A stretch of 64,000 bases of DNA. It comes from Pseudomonas sp. UMAB-08 (lineage in GTDB: Bacteria; Pseudomonadota; Gammaproteobacteria; Pseudomonadales; Pseudomonadaceae). The position numbers were made by a program, and so were the translations under genes. Location: contig NZ_LT607419.1 in assembly GCF_900095225.1 (NCBI RefSeq), positions 287,493 to 351,492 on the forward strand, written 5' to 3'. Below are positions 11,099 through 19,784 of the stretch, in pieces. A model generated the notes under the pieces. The model was not told where the DNA came from. It did no database searches and was given only the letters and a program-made list of their open reading frames with translations. Every line of letters starts with the position of its first letter. The stretch's first letter is position 1.

Positions 11099-12595
11099 AT
11101 GAAACCATCGCTAGTCCTGAGAATGGGCCAGCAGCTGACGATGACACCGCAGCTGCAACAGGCCATCCGCCTCCTCCAATTGTCGACCCTGGACCTTCAA
11201 CAGGAAATCCAGGAAGCGTTGGAGTCGAACCCTATGCTGGAACGCCAGGAAGAAGGCGACGACTTCGACAATGCCGATCCGCTGGCCGACAACATAGAGA
11301 AACCCAATCCTGACGTACAGGAACCCACCTACCAGGAGCCCGCCCCGACGGTGGACAACCTGGAAGAAGGCGACTGGAACGACCGCATCCCCAGCGAACT
11401 GCCCGTTGATACCGCTTGGGATGACGTATATCAGACCAGCGCCAGCAGCCTGCCCAGCAGCAACAACGATGATGACGAATGGGACTTCACCACTCGCACA
11501 TCGGCCGGCGAGAGCCTGCAAAGCCATCTGCTGTGGCAATTGAATCTGGCACCCATGTCCGATACTGATCGATTGATCGCTGTCACGCTGATCGACTGCA
11601 TCAACAATCAGGGCTACCTGGACGAGTCGCTTGAGGAAATCCTCGATGCCTTCGATCCGGAAATGGATGTCGAGCTGGATGAAATCGAAGCGGTACTGCA
11701 CCGTATCCAGCAATTCGAACCCGCAGGTATCGGCGCTCGTAACCTGAGCGAATGCCTGTCGCTGCAATTGCGTCAGCTCCCCGCGAAAACGCGCTGGCTG
11801 GCCGAAGCACAACGCTTGGTCGGAGACTACATCGACCTGCTTGGCAGCCGCGACTACGCTCAGTTGATGCGGCGCATGAAGCTCAAGGAAGACGAGCTGC
11901 GCCAGGTCATTGAACTGGTGCAAAGCCTTAACCCGCGCCCCGGCTCGCAAATCGAGTCCAGTGAGGCCGAATACGTCGTGCCCGACGTGATCGTGCGCAA
12001 AGACAATGAACGCTGGCTGGTAGAGCTCAATCAAGAGTCCGTGCCCCGCCTGCGGGTCAACCCGCAATACGCAGGGTTTGTCCGCAGGGCCGACACCAGC
12101 GCTGACAACACCTTCATGCGCAATCAGTTGCAGGAGGCCCGCTGGTTCATCAAGAGCCTGCAGAGCCGCAACGAAACGCTGATGAAAGTGGCCACACAGA
12201 TCGTTGAGCACCAGCGCGGCTTCCTTGAGTACGGCGACGAAGCCATGAAACCCTTGGTTCTGCATGACATCGCCGAAGCGGTAGGCATGCACGAATCAAC
12301 GATTTCACGGGTAACCACGCAAAAATTCATGCATACCCCGCGCGGTATTTACGAACTGAAATATTTCTTTTCCAGTCACGTAAGCACCTCGGAGGGCGGA
12401 GAGTGTTCGTCCACAGCCATCCGCGCGATCATCAAAAAACTGGTTGCCGCGGAAAATCAGAAAAAGCCGTTGAGTGACAGCAAGATCGCTGGTTTACTGG
12501 AGGCACAAGGCATTCAGGTAGCCCGACGCACTGTCGCTAAATACCGCGAATCACTTGGGATAGCACCGTCAAGCGAACGCAAGCGATTGATGTAA
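11099..12595 (+). CDS. rpoN: RNA polymerase sigma-54 factor
   Basis: Sigma factor for enhancer-dependent promoters (nitrogen control, flagella, type IV pili and others). The 498-residue protein starts with the glutamine-rich activator-contact region ([20 protein letters not shown]), then an acidic linker (about 45-135), core-binding domain, a helix-turn-helix about 385-410, and the RpoN box [10 protein letters not shown] at 475-484 that reads the -24 element. Followed by hpf, ptsN, rapZ and ptsO as in other proteobacteria. A sigma-54 promoter consistent with its use lies upstream of pilA in this window. Confidence 0.98.
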   Translation: MKPSLVLRMGQQLTMTPQLQQAIRLLQLSTLDLQQEIQEALESNPMLERQEEGDDFDNADPLADNIEKPNPDVQEPTYQEPAPTVDNLEEGDWNDRIPSELPVDTAWDDVYQTSASSLPSSNNDDDEWDFTTRTSAGESLQSHLLWQLNLAPMSDTDRLIAVTLIDCINNQGYLDESLEEILDAFDPEMDVELDEIEAVLHRIQQFEPAGIGARNLSECLSLQLRQLPAKTRWLAEAQRLVGDYIDLLGSRDYAQLMRRMKLKEDELRQVIELVQSLNPRPGSQIESSEAEYVVPDVIVRKDNERWLVELNQESVPRLRVNPQYAGFVRRADTSADNTFMRNQLQEARWFIKSLQSRNETLMKVATQIVEHQRGFLEYGDEAMKPLVLHDIAEAVGMHESTISRVTTQKFMHTPRGIYELKYFFSSHVSTSEGGECSSTAIRAIIKKLVAAENQKKPLSDSKIAGLLEAQGIQVARRTVAKYRESLGIAPSSERKRLM

Positions 12596-12675
12596 GGGTG
12601 GCCGTACGCCGTAGCGTTCCAGTGGTAGGCATTCAGGCCTGCCTCTTTATGTACTGGCAACGAAGGAGACGCTGT

Positions 12676-12984
12676 ATGCAAGTCAACATCAGTGGACACC
12701 AATTGGAAGTGACCAAGCCCCTGCGCGAATACATCGAGCTCAAACTCAAGAAGCTCGAAGGGCACTTTGACAAGATTACCAATGTGCAGGTCACGATGGC
12801 GGTCGAGAAACTGAAACAGAAAATCGAAGCCACGCTGCACATCCACGGTGGAGAGGTGGTCGCTAACGCAGAACATGACGACATGTATGCGGCAATCGAC
12901 CTACTCACTGACAAGCTGGACCGACAATTGCTCAAGCATAAGGAAAAGCAGCAGAACATCCTAAAGGGTGCGACAGCTCGCTAA
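12676..12984 (+). CDS. hpf: Ribosome hibernation promoting factor
   Basis: Short-form HPF/RaiA-family protein (102 residues) that binds the 30S subunit and promotes 100S dimers in stationary phase. It starts MQVNISGHQLEV and shows the beta-alpha-beta-beta-beta-alpha pattern with the lysine-rich end HKEKQQN. ATG at 12676 is preceded by AAGGAG; the longer in-frame extension upstream lacks family similarity. Placement between rpoN and ptsN is the standard gammaproteobacterial order. Confidence 0.95.
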   Translation: MQVNISGHQLEVTKPLREYIELKLKKLEGHFDKITNVQVTMAVEKLKQKIEATLHIHGGEVVANAEHDDMYAAIDLLTDKLDRQLLKHKEKQQNILKGATAR

Positions 12985-12996
12985 CACCCACAACCC

Positions 12997-13458
12997 ATGA
13001 TCCGACTTGAAAATATCCTGACTGCCGGCCGTTCACTCGTGAACGTGCCGAGCAGCAGTAAAAAAAATGTTCTTGAGCAAATTGCCAAGCTGATCGGCCG
13101 TGAAACGGAGCTCGATTCGGATTTGGTACTCACGAGTCTTATCGCCCGCGAAAAACTCGGCTCGACCGGCTTCGGTAATGGCATCGCTATTCCGCATTGC
13201 CGGCTGACGGGCTGTCCGATGCCCATCAGCGCCCTTTTACACCTCGACACCCCCGTAGACTTTGACGCCATCGACGGCAGGCCTGTGGACCTGCTTTTTG
13301 TGCTTCTGGTCCCGGAAGCTGCCACCGATGAACACCTGGAGCTGCTGCGCCAGATCGCCAGCATGCTTGACCGCGCCGATGTGCGTGACCGCCTACGCAG
13401 TGCCCAAAGCGATGAAGCGCTTTATCAGGTGGTACTGGACGTGCAGAACGGCCACTGA
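12997..13458 (+). CDS. ptsN: Nitrogen-type PTS enzyme IIA (EIIA-Ntr)
   Basis: Regulatory phosphocarrier of the PTS-Ntr chain (PtsP to PtsO to PtsN), which adjusts carbon/nitrogen balance and potassium-related processes rather than transporting sugar. The 153-residue protein has the EIIA type-2 fold with the phospho-acceptor His67 in GIAIPHCR. The stop overlaps the rapZ start (TGATG). A second EIIA of the same fold occurs in this window inside fruB, which makes cross-phosphorylation between the two PTS branches plausible. Confidence 0.96.
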   Translation: MIRLENILTAGRSLVNVPSSSKKNVLEQIAKLIGRETELDSDLVLTSLIAREKLGSTGFGNGIAIPHCRLTGCPMPISALLHLDTPVDFDAIDGRPVDLLFVLLVPEAATDEHLELLRQIASMLDRADVRDRLRSAQSDEALYQVVLDVQNGH

Positions 13459-14318
13459 TGATGCGCATGATCATCGTCAGCGGCCGATCCGGCTCCGGCA
13501 AGAGCACCGCACTGGATGTACTGGAAGACAACGGCTTCTATTGCATCGACAACCTGCCTGCGGGCCTGCTCCCGGAGCTGGCCGAACGTGCCCTGATTCA
13601 TACTGAGCTGGCTCAGCCGCTGGTCGCAGTCTCCATCGACGCGCGCAACCTGCCGAGCCATCTGTCGCGCTTTCCCGAATTGCTGGAAGAGGTCCGCAGC
13701 CGCCACATCCAGTGCGATGTGCTGTACCTCGACGCCGATGAAGAAACCCTGCTCAAACGCTTCTCTGAAACCCGTCGTCGCCACCCCCTGAGCAGCGCCA
13801 ACCGCTCGCTTGCCGAAGCGATACGTGACGAGAGCAACCTGCTTGGACCGATCATCGATCTGGCCGACCTGAAAATCAACACCACGCACCTGAACCTCTA
13901 TCAGCTACGTGACATGCTTAAACTGCGCCTGCTGAACAAGCCGGAGCCGGGCACTGCGTTTCTGGTTGAATCGTTTGGTTTCAAGCGTGGCATGCCAGTA
14001 GATGCTGACTTGGTATTCGATGTGCGCTGCCTGCCCAACCCCTACTGGAAGCCAGAGCTGCGCGAACTGTCCGGGCTCGACCAGCCCGTGGCCGATTATT
14101 TGGCGGCACAGCCGGATGTCGAAGAAATGTTCCAGGACATCTACGCCTACTTGAACAAATGGTTGCCGCGCTTTGCGGCCAGCAACCGTGCCTACGTGAC
14201 TATTGCCATTGGCTGCACCGGCGGACACCACCGATCCGTCTACCTGACCGAGCGCCTGGGTCAGGTCTTGCAACAATCTCTCAAGAACGTTCAGGTCCGC
14301 CACCGCGACCTCAGCTGA
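13458..14318 (+). CDS. rapZ: RNase adapter / nucleotide-binding protein RapZ
   Basis: P-loop protein of the YvcJ/RapZ family (286 residues). In E. coli it guides RNase E to the GlmZ small RNA and senses glucosamine 6-phosphate. Walker A GRSGSGKS lies at 9-16, [20 protein letters not shown] gives the middle signature, and the C-terminal domain has the conserved [12 protein letters not shown]. The start could be either of two adjacent ATGs (13458 or 13461). No glmY/glmZ-like RNA was recognised in this window, so its RNA-related role here is unproven. Confidence 0.93.
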   Translation: MMRMIIVSGRSGSGKSTALDVLEDNGFYCIDNLPAGLLPELAERALIHTELAQPLVAVSIDARNLPSHLSRFPELLEEVRSRHIQCDVLYLDADEETLLKRFSETRRRHPLSSANRSLAEAIRDESNLLGPIIDLADLKINTTHLNLYQLRDMLKLRLLNKPEPGTAFLVESFGFKRGMPVDADLVFDVRCLPNPYWKPELRELSGLDQPVADYLAAQPDVEEMFQDIYAYLNKWLPRFAASNRAYVTIAIGCTGGHHRSVYLTERLGQVLQQSLKNVQVRHRDLS

Positions 14319-14334
14319 AAGGACCTTCATCGCG

Positions 14335-14607
14335 ATGCCCGTTCGTCAAATCACCATCATCAACAAGCTTGGCTTGCACGCGCGCGCCGCCGCTAAATTC
14401 GTCGGCGTCGCCGGAAGATTCCCCTGCCAGATCAGAGTAGGTCGCGCACCCGACAGCATGGTCGACGGCAAAAGCATCATGGCCGTAATGATGCTGGCTG
14501 CAGGCAAAGGCACCGACATCCACCTGCACACAGAAGGTGAAGACGATCAGGCAGCACTCGAAGGCTTGATCGAGCTGATCAACAACCGGTTTGATGAAGG
14601 CGAATAA
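14335..14607 (+). CDS. ptsO: HPr-like phosphocarrier NPr
   Basis: 90-residue HPr-fold protein that relays phosphate from PtsP (EI-Ntr) to PtsN. The active-site histidine is His15 in NKLGLHARAA, and the second conserved motif MVDGKSIMAVMML is present. It begins 16 bases after rapZ with an AAAGGA ribosome site. It is the last plus-strand gene of the rpoN cluster; what follows on the minus strand is a toxin-antitoxin module, not the usual pmbA neighbour. Confidence 0.96.
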   Translation: MPVRQITIINKLGLHARAAAKFVGVAGRFPCQIRVGRAPDSMVDGKSIMAVMMLAAGKGTDIHLHTEGEDDQAALEGLIELINNRFDEGE

Positions 14608-14644
14608 ATGCTCGCCAGACAAGAAGGATAGATCGTCGATTCGT

Positions 14645-14950
14645 TCAATTAGCGAAGTTTTCGATCCTCACTTGGCCATCGGGGAAGGTAGCGATAATTT
14701 CCAGCTCCCCTCCCATGGCGCGAATGTAGTTTCGCAGGGTACTAATGTACATATCCGTGCGCCGCTCCATCTTTGAAATAGCCGCCTGATTGACGTGCAA
14801 CGTTTCGGCCAGTGTTGCCTGGCTTAATGCCTTGGCCTGGCGTAACTCGTTCAGGGGCATTTCCTTCAGGTGTTGTTGATAAAGCGTCTCCGCGCATGCA
14901 CGAGATTCAGGTGCCATACGCGCTTCGAGTTCAGAGAATTTCTTAGCCAT
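14645..14950 (-). CDS. Helix-turn-helix antitoxin, HigA/XRE type
   Basis: 101-residue DNA-binding protein with an XRE helix-turn-helix at about 39-65 (ALSQATLAETLHVNQAAISK, then MERR) and a short C-terminal beta segment ELEIIATFPDGQVRI, the layout of antitoxins paired with Gp49/HigB-like toxins. ATG at 14950 overlaps the toxin 3' end by 8 bases; the longer upstream frame is the toxin region in another frame. It is expected to bind the toxin and the module's own promoter. The toxin-first gene order is the one typical of higBA systems. Confidence 0.85.
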   Translation of the reverse strand: MAKKFSELEARMAPESRACAETLYQQHLKEMPLNELRQAKALSQATLAETLHVNQAAISKMERRTDMYISTLRNYIRAMGGELEIIATFPDGQVRIENFAN

Positions 14951-15308
14951 TATCCAGGCCCTCTTTGAGCAATGTTTCCAAGTGCTCGTCATATAAGCGA
15001 TCCGCCAATGGGACGTGCTCTTCGTACCAGCGGTTTTGCCCGGTCTTGTCGCCGCCAAGCAACAGCAGAACGCAGCGGCGCGGATCAAACGCATACAGCA
15101 CCCTATACGGACGGCCAGCGTGCTGCACCCTCAACTCACGGAGGTTGCCATGCCGAGAGCCCTTGATACCGCTACAGTGCGGAAAACGCAGCCCTGGCCC
15201 AAACCGCTCCAACAGTTTAACGCTCGCGGATAACGACACCTGCTCGCCTTCGCTCAGATCTTCCCACCAGCCCTCGAACTCATCGGTGTACTCAATTTCC
15301 CAATCCAT
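14943..15308 (-). CDS. RelE-superfamily toxin (HigB / phage Gp49-like)
   Basis: 121-residue protein of the HigB/Gp49-like family, RelE superfamily, members of which are ribosome-dependent mRNA interferases. Visible signature: a basic strand GIKGSRHGNLRELRV (47-61), then GRPYRVLYAFDP and LLLLGGDKTGQNRWYE. ATG at 15308 was chosen because the upstream extension (to 15389) has no family similarity. The promoter side (15309-15370) is AT-rich, unlike the neighbouring core genes. The module occupies the ptsO-pmbA gap, a variable site in Pseudomonas, so it was probably acquired horizontally. Confidence 0.85.
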   Translation of the reverse strand: MDWEIEYTDEFEGWWEDLSEGEQVSLSASVKLLERFGPGLRFPHCSGIKGSRHGNLRELRVQHAGRPYRVLYAFDPRRCVLLLLGGDKTGQNRWYEEHVPLADRLYDEHLETLLKEGLDNG

Positions 15309-15379
15309 GGGCGAAATATGCCGACAATCGAGTATAACCTCAATGGAATATATGTATGATTTTTTGTCCGCCGAGACGG

Positions 15380-15408
15380 AGAGCCTCATGCGGGAAGCAT
15401 GAGGCTCT
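15380..15408 (-). terminator. Strong hairpin between pmbA and the toxin gene
   Basis: A perfect 12-bp stem, AGAGCCTCATGC and GCATGAGGCTCT, with a 5-base loop, lies 12 bases beyond the pmbA stop. On the minus strand the stem is not followed by a T run; on the plus strand it is followed by TTGTTT. It probably ends or protects the pmbA transcript and insulates the toxin-antitoxin promoter. Confidence 0.55.
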
Positions 15409-15419
15409 TGTTTCCTGGA

Positions 15420-16766
15420 TCAGCTACCCGCAACCGTCATGCGTTCGATCAGCACAGAGCCTGTGCGGATATTGCTGCGCAGTTCGAGATCGCTGCCGAC
15501 CGCGACGATCTGTTTGAACATGTCACGCAGGTTGCCGGCAATGGTGACTTCCTGAACCGGGAACTGGATTTCGCCGTTCTCGACCCAAAAGCCTGCCGCG
15601 CCACGAGAGTAGTCGCCGGTGACCATATTCAAACCACTGCCCATCAACTCAGTGACCAGCAAGCCGCGGCCCATGCGACGCAGCAGCGCTGTCTGATCTT
15701 CCACACCGTGGGTGACGAACAGGTTATGCACGCCGCCTGAGTTGGCTGTGCTCGGCAGACCCAGCTTGCGGCCTGAGTAAGTGCCCAGAACGTAGGACAC
15801 CAAATCGCCGTTCTCCACGAAGGGTTTGGCATAGGTTGCCAGGCCATCACCGTCGAACGCCGAGCTGCCCATGGCACGCATCAGGTGCGGCCGTTCGTCG
15901 AGGGTCAGCCATTCAGGGAACAGGCGCTGCCCCATCGCTCCTTCCAGAAAGGATGATTTACGATACAGATTGCCGCCGGAAATGGCGGACAGAAGATGAC
16001 CGAACAAACTGCCCGCCAATTCCGCAGCGAACAACACCGGAACTTCACACGTCGGTACCGGACGCGCGCCCAAGCGGCTGGCCGCGCGCTGTGCCGCACG
16101 ACGGCCAATGCTTTGCGCGTCCGCCAACAACTCGCCCTGGCGACTCACGTCGTACCAGTAGTCGCGCTGCATCTGCCCTTCGCCCTCGGCGATCATCACG
16201 CAGCTCAAGCTGTGGCGTGTCGAGGCAGAGCCGCCAATAAAACCGTGGCTGTTGCCATACACGCGACACCCTTGATGGGTGTTGAGCGTGGTGCCGTCGG
16301 CATTCTTGATCCGGCTGTCGGCATCGAACGCCGCCGCTTCACAGATCAAGGCACGCTCAATGGCTTGTTCCGGGGTGATATCCCACGCGTGGAACAGATC
16401 GAAGTCTGGCTGTTCTTTAGCCATCAGCGCAGCGTCGGCGAGACCGGAGCATTCATCTTCGGAGGTGTGTTTGGCAATCGCCAACGCAGCCGCTACGGTT
16501 TCGCGAATGGCGTCAGCGCCGCTGGCGGAGGTACTGGCGGAGCCTTTGCGCTGACCGACATACAGGGTGATACCAAAGCCCTGGTCGCGGTTGAACTCGA
16601 CGGTTTCCACTTCACGCTGGCGAACCGTGGTCGACAAGCCCTGCTCCAGGGATACCGCCACTTCACAGGCGCTTGCGCCCTGACGCTTGGCTTCGGCGAT
16701 GATTTGCTCAACCTGTTCTTGCAGTGCAGGCAAGGCTTGCGGGCCTACGCTTTGAGCTGTACTCAT
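15420..16766 (-). CDS. pmbA: Metalloprotease TldE/PmbA
   Basis: 448-residue member of the TldD/PmbA family, partner of TldD in a heterodimeric zinc protease that in E. coli matures microcin B17 and has been linked to degradation of the CcdA antitoxin. PmbA lacks the HExxxH motif and so depends on TldD for catalysis; here too only the TldD copy has it. Motifs SGGNLYRKSSFLEGAMGQ and TELMGSGLNMVTGDYSRGAAGF are typical. ATG at 16766 is chosen because a GGAGAAAG ribosome site precedes it and overlaps the upstream alternative. Confidence 0.95.
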   Translation of the reverse strand: MSTAQSVGPQALPALQEQVEQIIAEAKRQGASACEVAVSLEQGLSTTVRQREVETVEFNRDQGFGITLYVGQRKGSASTSASGADAIRETVAAALAIAKHTSEDECSGLADAALMAKEQPDFDLFHAWDITPEQAIERALICEAAAFDADSRIKNADGTTLNTHQGCRVYGNSHGFIGGSASTRHSLSCVMIAEGEGQMQRDYWYDVSRQGELLADAQSIGRRAAQRAASRLGARPVPTCEVPVLFAAELAGSLFGHLLSAISGGNLYRKSSFLEGAMGQRLFPEWLTLDERPHLMRAMGSSAFDGDGLATYAKPFVENGDLVSYVLGTYSGRKLGLPSTANSGGVHNLFVTHGVEDQTALLRRMGRGLLVTELMGSGLNMVTGDYSRGAAGFWVENGEIQFPVQEVTIAGNLRDMFKQIVAVGSDLELRSNIRTGSVLIERMTVAGS

Positions 16767-16873
16767 GACTTTCTCCATCAAATTCTGCTTTCGGTACAGG
16801 CCGAATACCGACCGGGCCGGACAAGTGGCCCCTGACTGGTTATCATGGCGGCGTTTATTAGCGGACTGCCCCC

Positions 16874-17395
16874 ATGGTTGATTCTTACGACGACTCCCTC
16901 GATGAGGGTAAAAGCAAAACTCAGGTCAAACGCGAGCTTCATGCTCTGGTTGACCTTGGCGAGCGCCTGACAACACTCAAGCCTGACTTGCTGGCGAAAC
17001 TGCCCTTGACCGACGCGTTGCGCCGGGCCTTGGCCGAAGCGCCCAAGCACACCGCAAACATTGCGCGTAAACGGCATATCCTGTTCATCGGCAAGCTGAT
17101 GCGCGATCAAGACCTGGACGCCATTTTGGTGTTGCTTGATCAACTTGATGCCTCCACTCGCCAATACAACGAACGTTTTCACGGTCTGGAACGCTGGCGT
17201 GATCGCTTGATCACAGGCACCGACGACGTACTCGAGAAGTTTGTCGGCGACTATCCGGAAGCGGATCGTCAGCAACTGCGTTCGCTTATACGCCAGGCCC
17301 AGCACGAACTTGCCCAAAGCAAGCCACCTGCTGCCAGCCGCAAACTGTTCAAGTACATCCGCGACCTGGACGACATGAAGCGCGGCCTGCGCTAG
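16874..17395 (+). CDS. darP: Ribosome biogenesis factor DarP (YjgA, DUF615)
   Basis: 173-residue alpha-helical protein of the YjgA/DUF615 family; in E. coli DarP assists late 50S subunit maturation. Characteristic segments are [19 protein letters not shown] near the N-terminus and [18 protein letters not shown] at the end. It is transcribed divergently from pmbA and convergently with tldD, so it lies between the two halves of the TldD/PmbA protease, an arrangement conserved in Pseudomonas. Confidence 0.92.
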   Translation: MVDSYDDSLDEGKSKTQVKRELHALVDLGERLTTLKPDLLAKLPLTDALRRALAEAPKHTANIARKRHILFIGKLMRDQDLDAILVLLDQLDASTRQYNERFHGLERWRDRLITGTDDVLEKFVGDYPEADRQQLRSLIRQAQHELAQSKPPAASRKLFKYIRDLDDMKRGLR

Positions 17396-17404
17396 TGTTC
17401 AAGT

Positions 17405-17437
17405 ACCGAATGAGTCGCACCCTGCGATTCATTCGGT
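17405..17437. terminator. Bidirectional terminator between darP and tldD
   Basis: Arms at 17405-17419 and 17423-17437 pair over 15 positions with one G-T pair and a 3-base loop CCC. The darP stop is 10 bases to the left and the tldD stop 9 bases to the right, so the hairpin fits shared termination of convergent genes, although T runs on either side are short. Confidence 0.65.
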
Positions 17438-17445
17438 GCAGTCTT

Positions 17446-18885
17446 TCAGGAACCCGTACCGCCTACCGTGATCGCATCGATCTTCAAGGTCGGCTGACCG
17501 ACGCCTACTGGCACTGACTGACCGTCCTTGCCGCAGGTGCCCACGCCGCTGTCCAGCGCCAGGTCGTTACCGACCATCGACACCCGACTCATGGCCTCAG
17601 GCCCGTTACCGATCAAGGTCGCCCCTTTGACCGGCGCAGTGATTTTGCCGTCTTCGATCAAATAGGCCTCACTGGTCGAAAACACGAATTTGCCGCTGGT
17701 GATATCCACCTGACCGCCGCCGAGGTTGGCGCAGTAGATACCCCTCTTCACCGACGCGATGATTTCCTCAGGGTCGCTTTGCCCAGCCAGCATGTAAGTG
17801 TTGGTCATGCGGGGCATCGGCAGGTGCGCATAGGACTCGCGACGACCGTTACCGGTACGCGCCACACCCATCAATCGAGCGTTGAGCTTGTCCTGCATGT
17901 AACCCTTGAGCACGCCGTTTTCGATCAGCGTGGTGCAGTGGGTCGGCGTGCCTTCATCGTCCACCGTCAACGAACCTCGACGACCGGCCAACGTGCCGTC
18001 ATCGACAATCGTGCACAGCTTGGACGCCACCATTTCACCCATTCGCCCGCTATATGCCGAGCTGCCTTTGCGGTTGAAATCGCCTTCAAGGCCATGGCCG
18101 ACCGCTTCGTGCAACAGTACGCCGGACCAGCCGGAACCAAGCACCACTGGCAACGTGCCAGCAGGTGCAGGGATTGCTTCAAGATTCACCAACGCCTGAC
18201 GTAACGCTTCACGGGCATAGCCCATGGCACGGTCCTCCGTGAGGAAATACCGGTAATCGGTGCGCCCGCCACCGCCATGCCCGCCTCGTTCGCGTCGGCC
18301 ATTCTGCTCGACGATGACGCTGACATTAAAACGTACCAGCGGACGCACATCCGCCGCCAGGCTGCCATCGGTGGACGCGATCAGAATCCGCTCCCACACC
18401 CCGGCCATGCTGACCGTGACCTGCTGAATACGTGCATCCAATGCTCGCGTGGCAACGTCGACGCGCTTGAGCAGCTCGACCTTTTCCGCGCGCGTCATCA
18501 CGTCCAGCGGGTTGTCCGGCGCATACAACTGGGCCACATCCTGCGTGGTAAATGCTTGCACCCGGCCTTCCTGCCCGGCGCGGGAAATCGAACGGGCAGC
18601 GCGTGCGGCAAGGCTCAATGCCTCAGGGGTAATCGCATTGCTGTAGGCAAATCCGGTTTTCTCACCCGATTGCGCCCGTACACCGACGCCCTGATCGAGG
18701 TTGAAACTGCCTTCCTTGACGATGCCGTCTTCCAACGACCAGGACTCGGAAATCTGCCCTTGAAAATACAGGTCAGCCGCGTCGATCCCGGGGCCAGCCA
18801 GCTCGCCCAGCACCGACTGCAAGCTGTCGAGGCTCAGGCCGCCAGGCGCTAAAAGGTGTTCGCTGACAGAGGACAAGTCGCTCAT
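17446..18885 (-). CDS. tldD: Metalloprotease TldD
   Basis: Catalytic subunit of the TldD/TldE zinc protease, 479 residues. The zinc motif HEAVGH, followed by [12 protein letters not shown], is intact, and [13 protein letters not shown] and [13 protein letters not shown] are typical C-terminal motifs. ATG at 18885 has a CGGAG ribosome site at good spacing; an in-frame GTG two codons upstream is less likely. The preceding amidase gene stops just 3 bases before this start, so the two are coupled. Confidence 0.96.
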   Translation of the reverse strand: MSDLSSVSEHLLAPGGLSLDSLQSVLGELAGPGIDAADLYFQGQISESWSLEDGIVKEGSFNLDQGVGVRAQSGEKTGFAYSNAITPEALSLAARAARSISRAGQEGRVQAFTTQDVAQLYAPDNPLDVMTRAEKVELLKRVDVATRALDARIQQVTVSMAGVWERILIASTDGSLAADVRPLVRFNVSVIVEQNGRRERGGHGGGGRTDYRYFLTEDRAMGYAREALRQALVNLEAIPAPAGTLPVVLGSGWSGVLLHEAVGHGLEGDFNRKGSSAYSGRMGEMVASKLCTIVDDGTLAGRRGSLTVDDEGTPTHCTTLIENGVLKGYMQDKLNARLMGVARTGNGRRESYAHLPMPRMTNTYMLAGQSDPEEIIASVKRGIYCANLGGGQVDITSGKFVFSTSEAYLIEDGKITAPVKGATLIGNGPEAMSRVSMVGNDLALDSGVGTCGKDGQSVPVGVGQPTLKIDAITVGGTGS

Positions 18886-18887
18886 AT

Positions 18888-19739
18888 TCACTCCGAGGTG
18901 TGCGCAGGCCGCAATGCGTCCCGCGAAAAAAATCGCCGGTGATCAGACACCGGCATCCGCGCCCGTATGGACGCCTGTTCATCGCTATCACGTTCGGCCA
19001 GCAGCACCGCTTCGCCCTGGGCCTGCTCAGCCAGCACGCGCCCCCAAGGATCGATGATCGCGGCATGCCCGTAGGTTTCCCTTGGGCCGGGGTGCATACC
19101 CCCTTGCGCCGCCGCCAGCACATAGCACTGGGTCTCTATCGCACGCGCCCGAATTAGAATGTCCCAATGCGCGGCGCCGGTGACGGCAGTGAAGGCCGAC
19201 GGTGCAGTGATCAATTGCGCGCCCGCTTCGCGTAGCGCGCTATACAACTCAGGGAAACGCAGGTCGTAACACACGCTCAAACCCAGACGCCCCACCGGCG
19301 TATCGGCAACCACAACGTTGTCACCGTAGGCGTAATCATCCGATTCCCGATAACGACCCCGGTTGTCGGCCACGTCCACATCGAACAAATGCAGCTTGTC
19401 ATAGCGCGCCACTTGCTCGCCGTGCTCATCGATCAGCAATGAACACGCGGTGACTTTGCCCTGCGGCCGATCAGCCGGTGGTAGCGGTAACGTGCCAGCC
19501 ACTATCCATAATTTGAGGTCGCGAGCGGTCAGTTTCAACCATGGCAGGATCGGACCCTGGCCTTGAGCCTCGGCGCGACCGATATCGGCAACGTCGCGAC
19601 GGCCCATGGCAGCAAAGTTTTCCGGGAGCACCGCAAGGCGCGCGCCGGACTCGGCAGCCTGTTCAAGCAAGCGGCGAGCCTGAGCCAGATTGGCCAGGAC
19701 ATCGCTCTGGCTGACCATTTGAACTACAGCAAAAGACAT
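18888..19739 (-). CDS. Carbon-nitrogen hydrolase of the Nit1/NitFhit type
   Basis: 283-residue nitrilase-superfamily amidase. The catalytic triad is visible: Glu40 in LPEN, Lys115 in [11 protein letters not shown] and Cys157 in [12 protein letters not shown]. The Nit1 branch is known to hydrolyse deaminated glutathione, a metabolite-repair activity; this substrate is inferred from subgroup resemblance and the FDVDV loop. It sits between yhdP and tldD as in other Pseudomonas. ATG at 19739 gives the usual MSFAVVQM start. Confidence 0.9.
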   Translation of the reverse strand: MSFAVVQMVSQSDVLANLAQARRLLEQAAESGARLAVLPENFAAMGRRDVADIGRAEAQGQGPILPWLKLTARDLKLWIVAGTLPLPPADRPQGKVTACSLLIDEHGEQVARYDKLHLFDVDVADNRGRYRESDDYAYGDNVVVADTPVGRLGLSVCYDLRFPELYSALREAGAQLITAPSAFTAVTGAAHWDILIRARAIETQCYVLAAAQGGMHPGPRETYGHAAIIDPWGRVLAEQAQGEAVLLAERDSDEQASIRARMPVSDHRRFFSRDALRPAHTSE

Positions 19740-19784
19740 GGCGCGCTCCGGACAAGACATGCCACCACTGTACTCCATGGCGCG

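Noticed and set aside
11111..12292. Long minus-strand open frame opposite rpoN
   Set aside because: Antisense shadow of a well supported rpoN; no independent evidence.
14645..15389. Upstream-extended forms of the toxin and antitoxin genes
   Set aside because: The extra N-terminal residues are the partner coding region in another frame or AT-rich promoter DNA and do not resemble the families.
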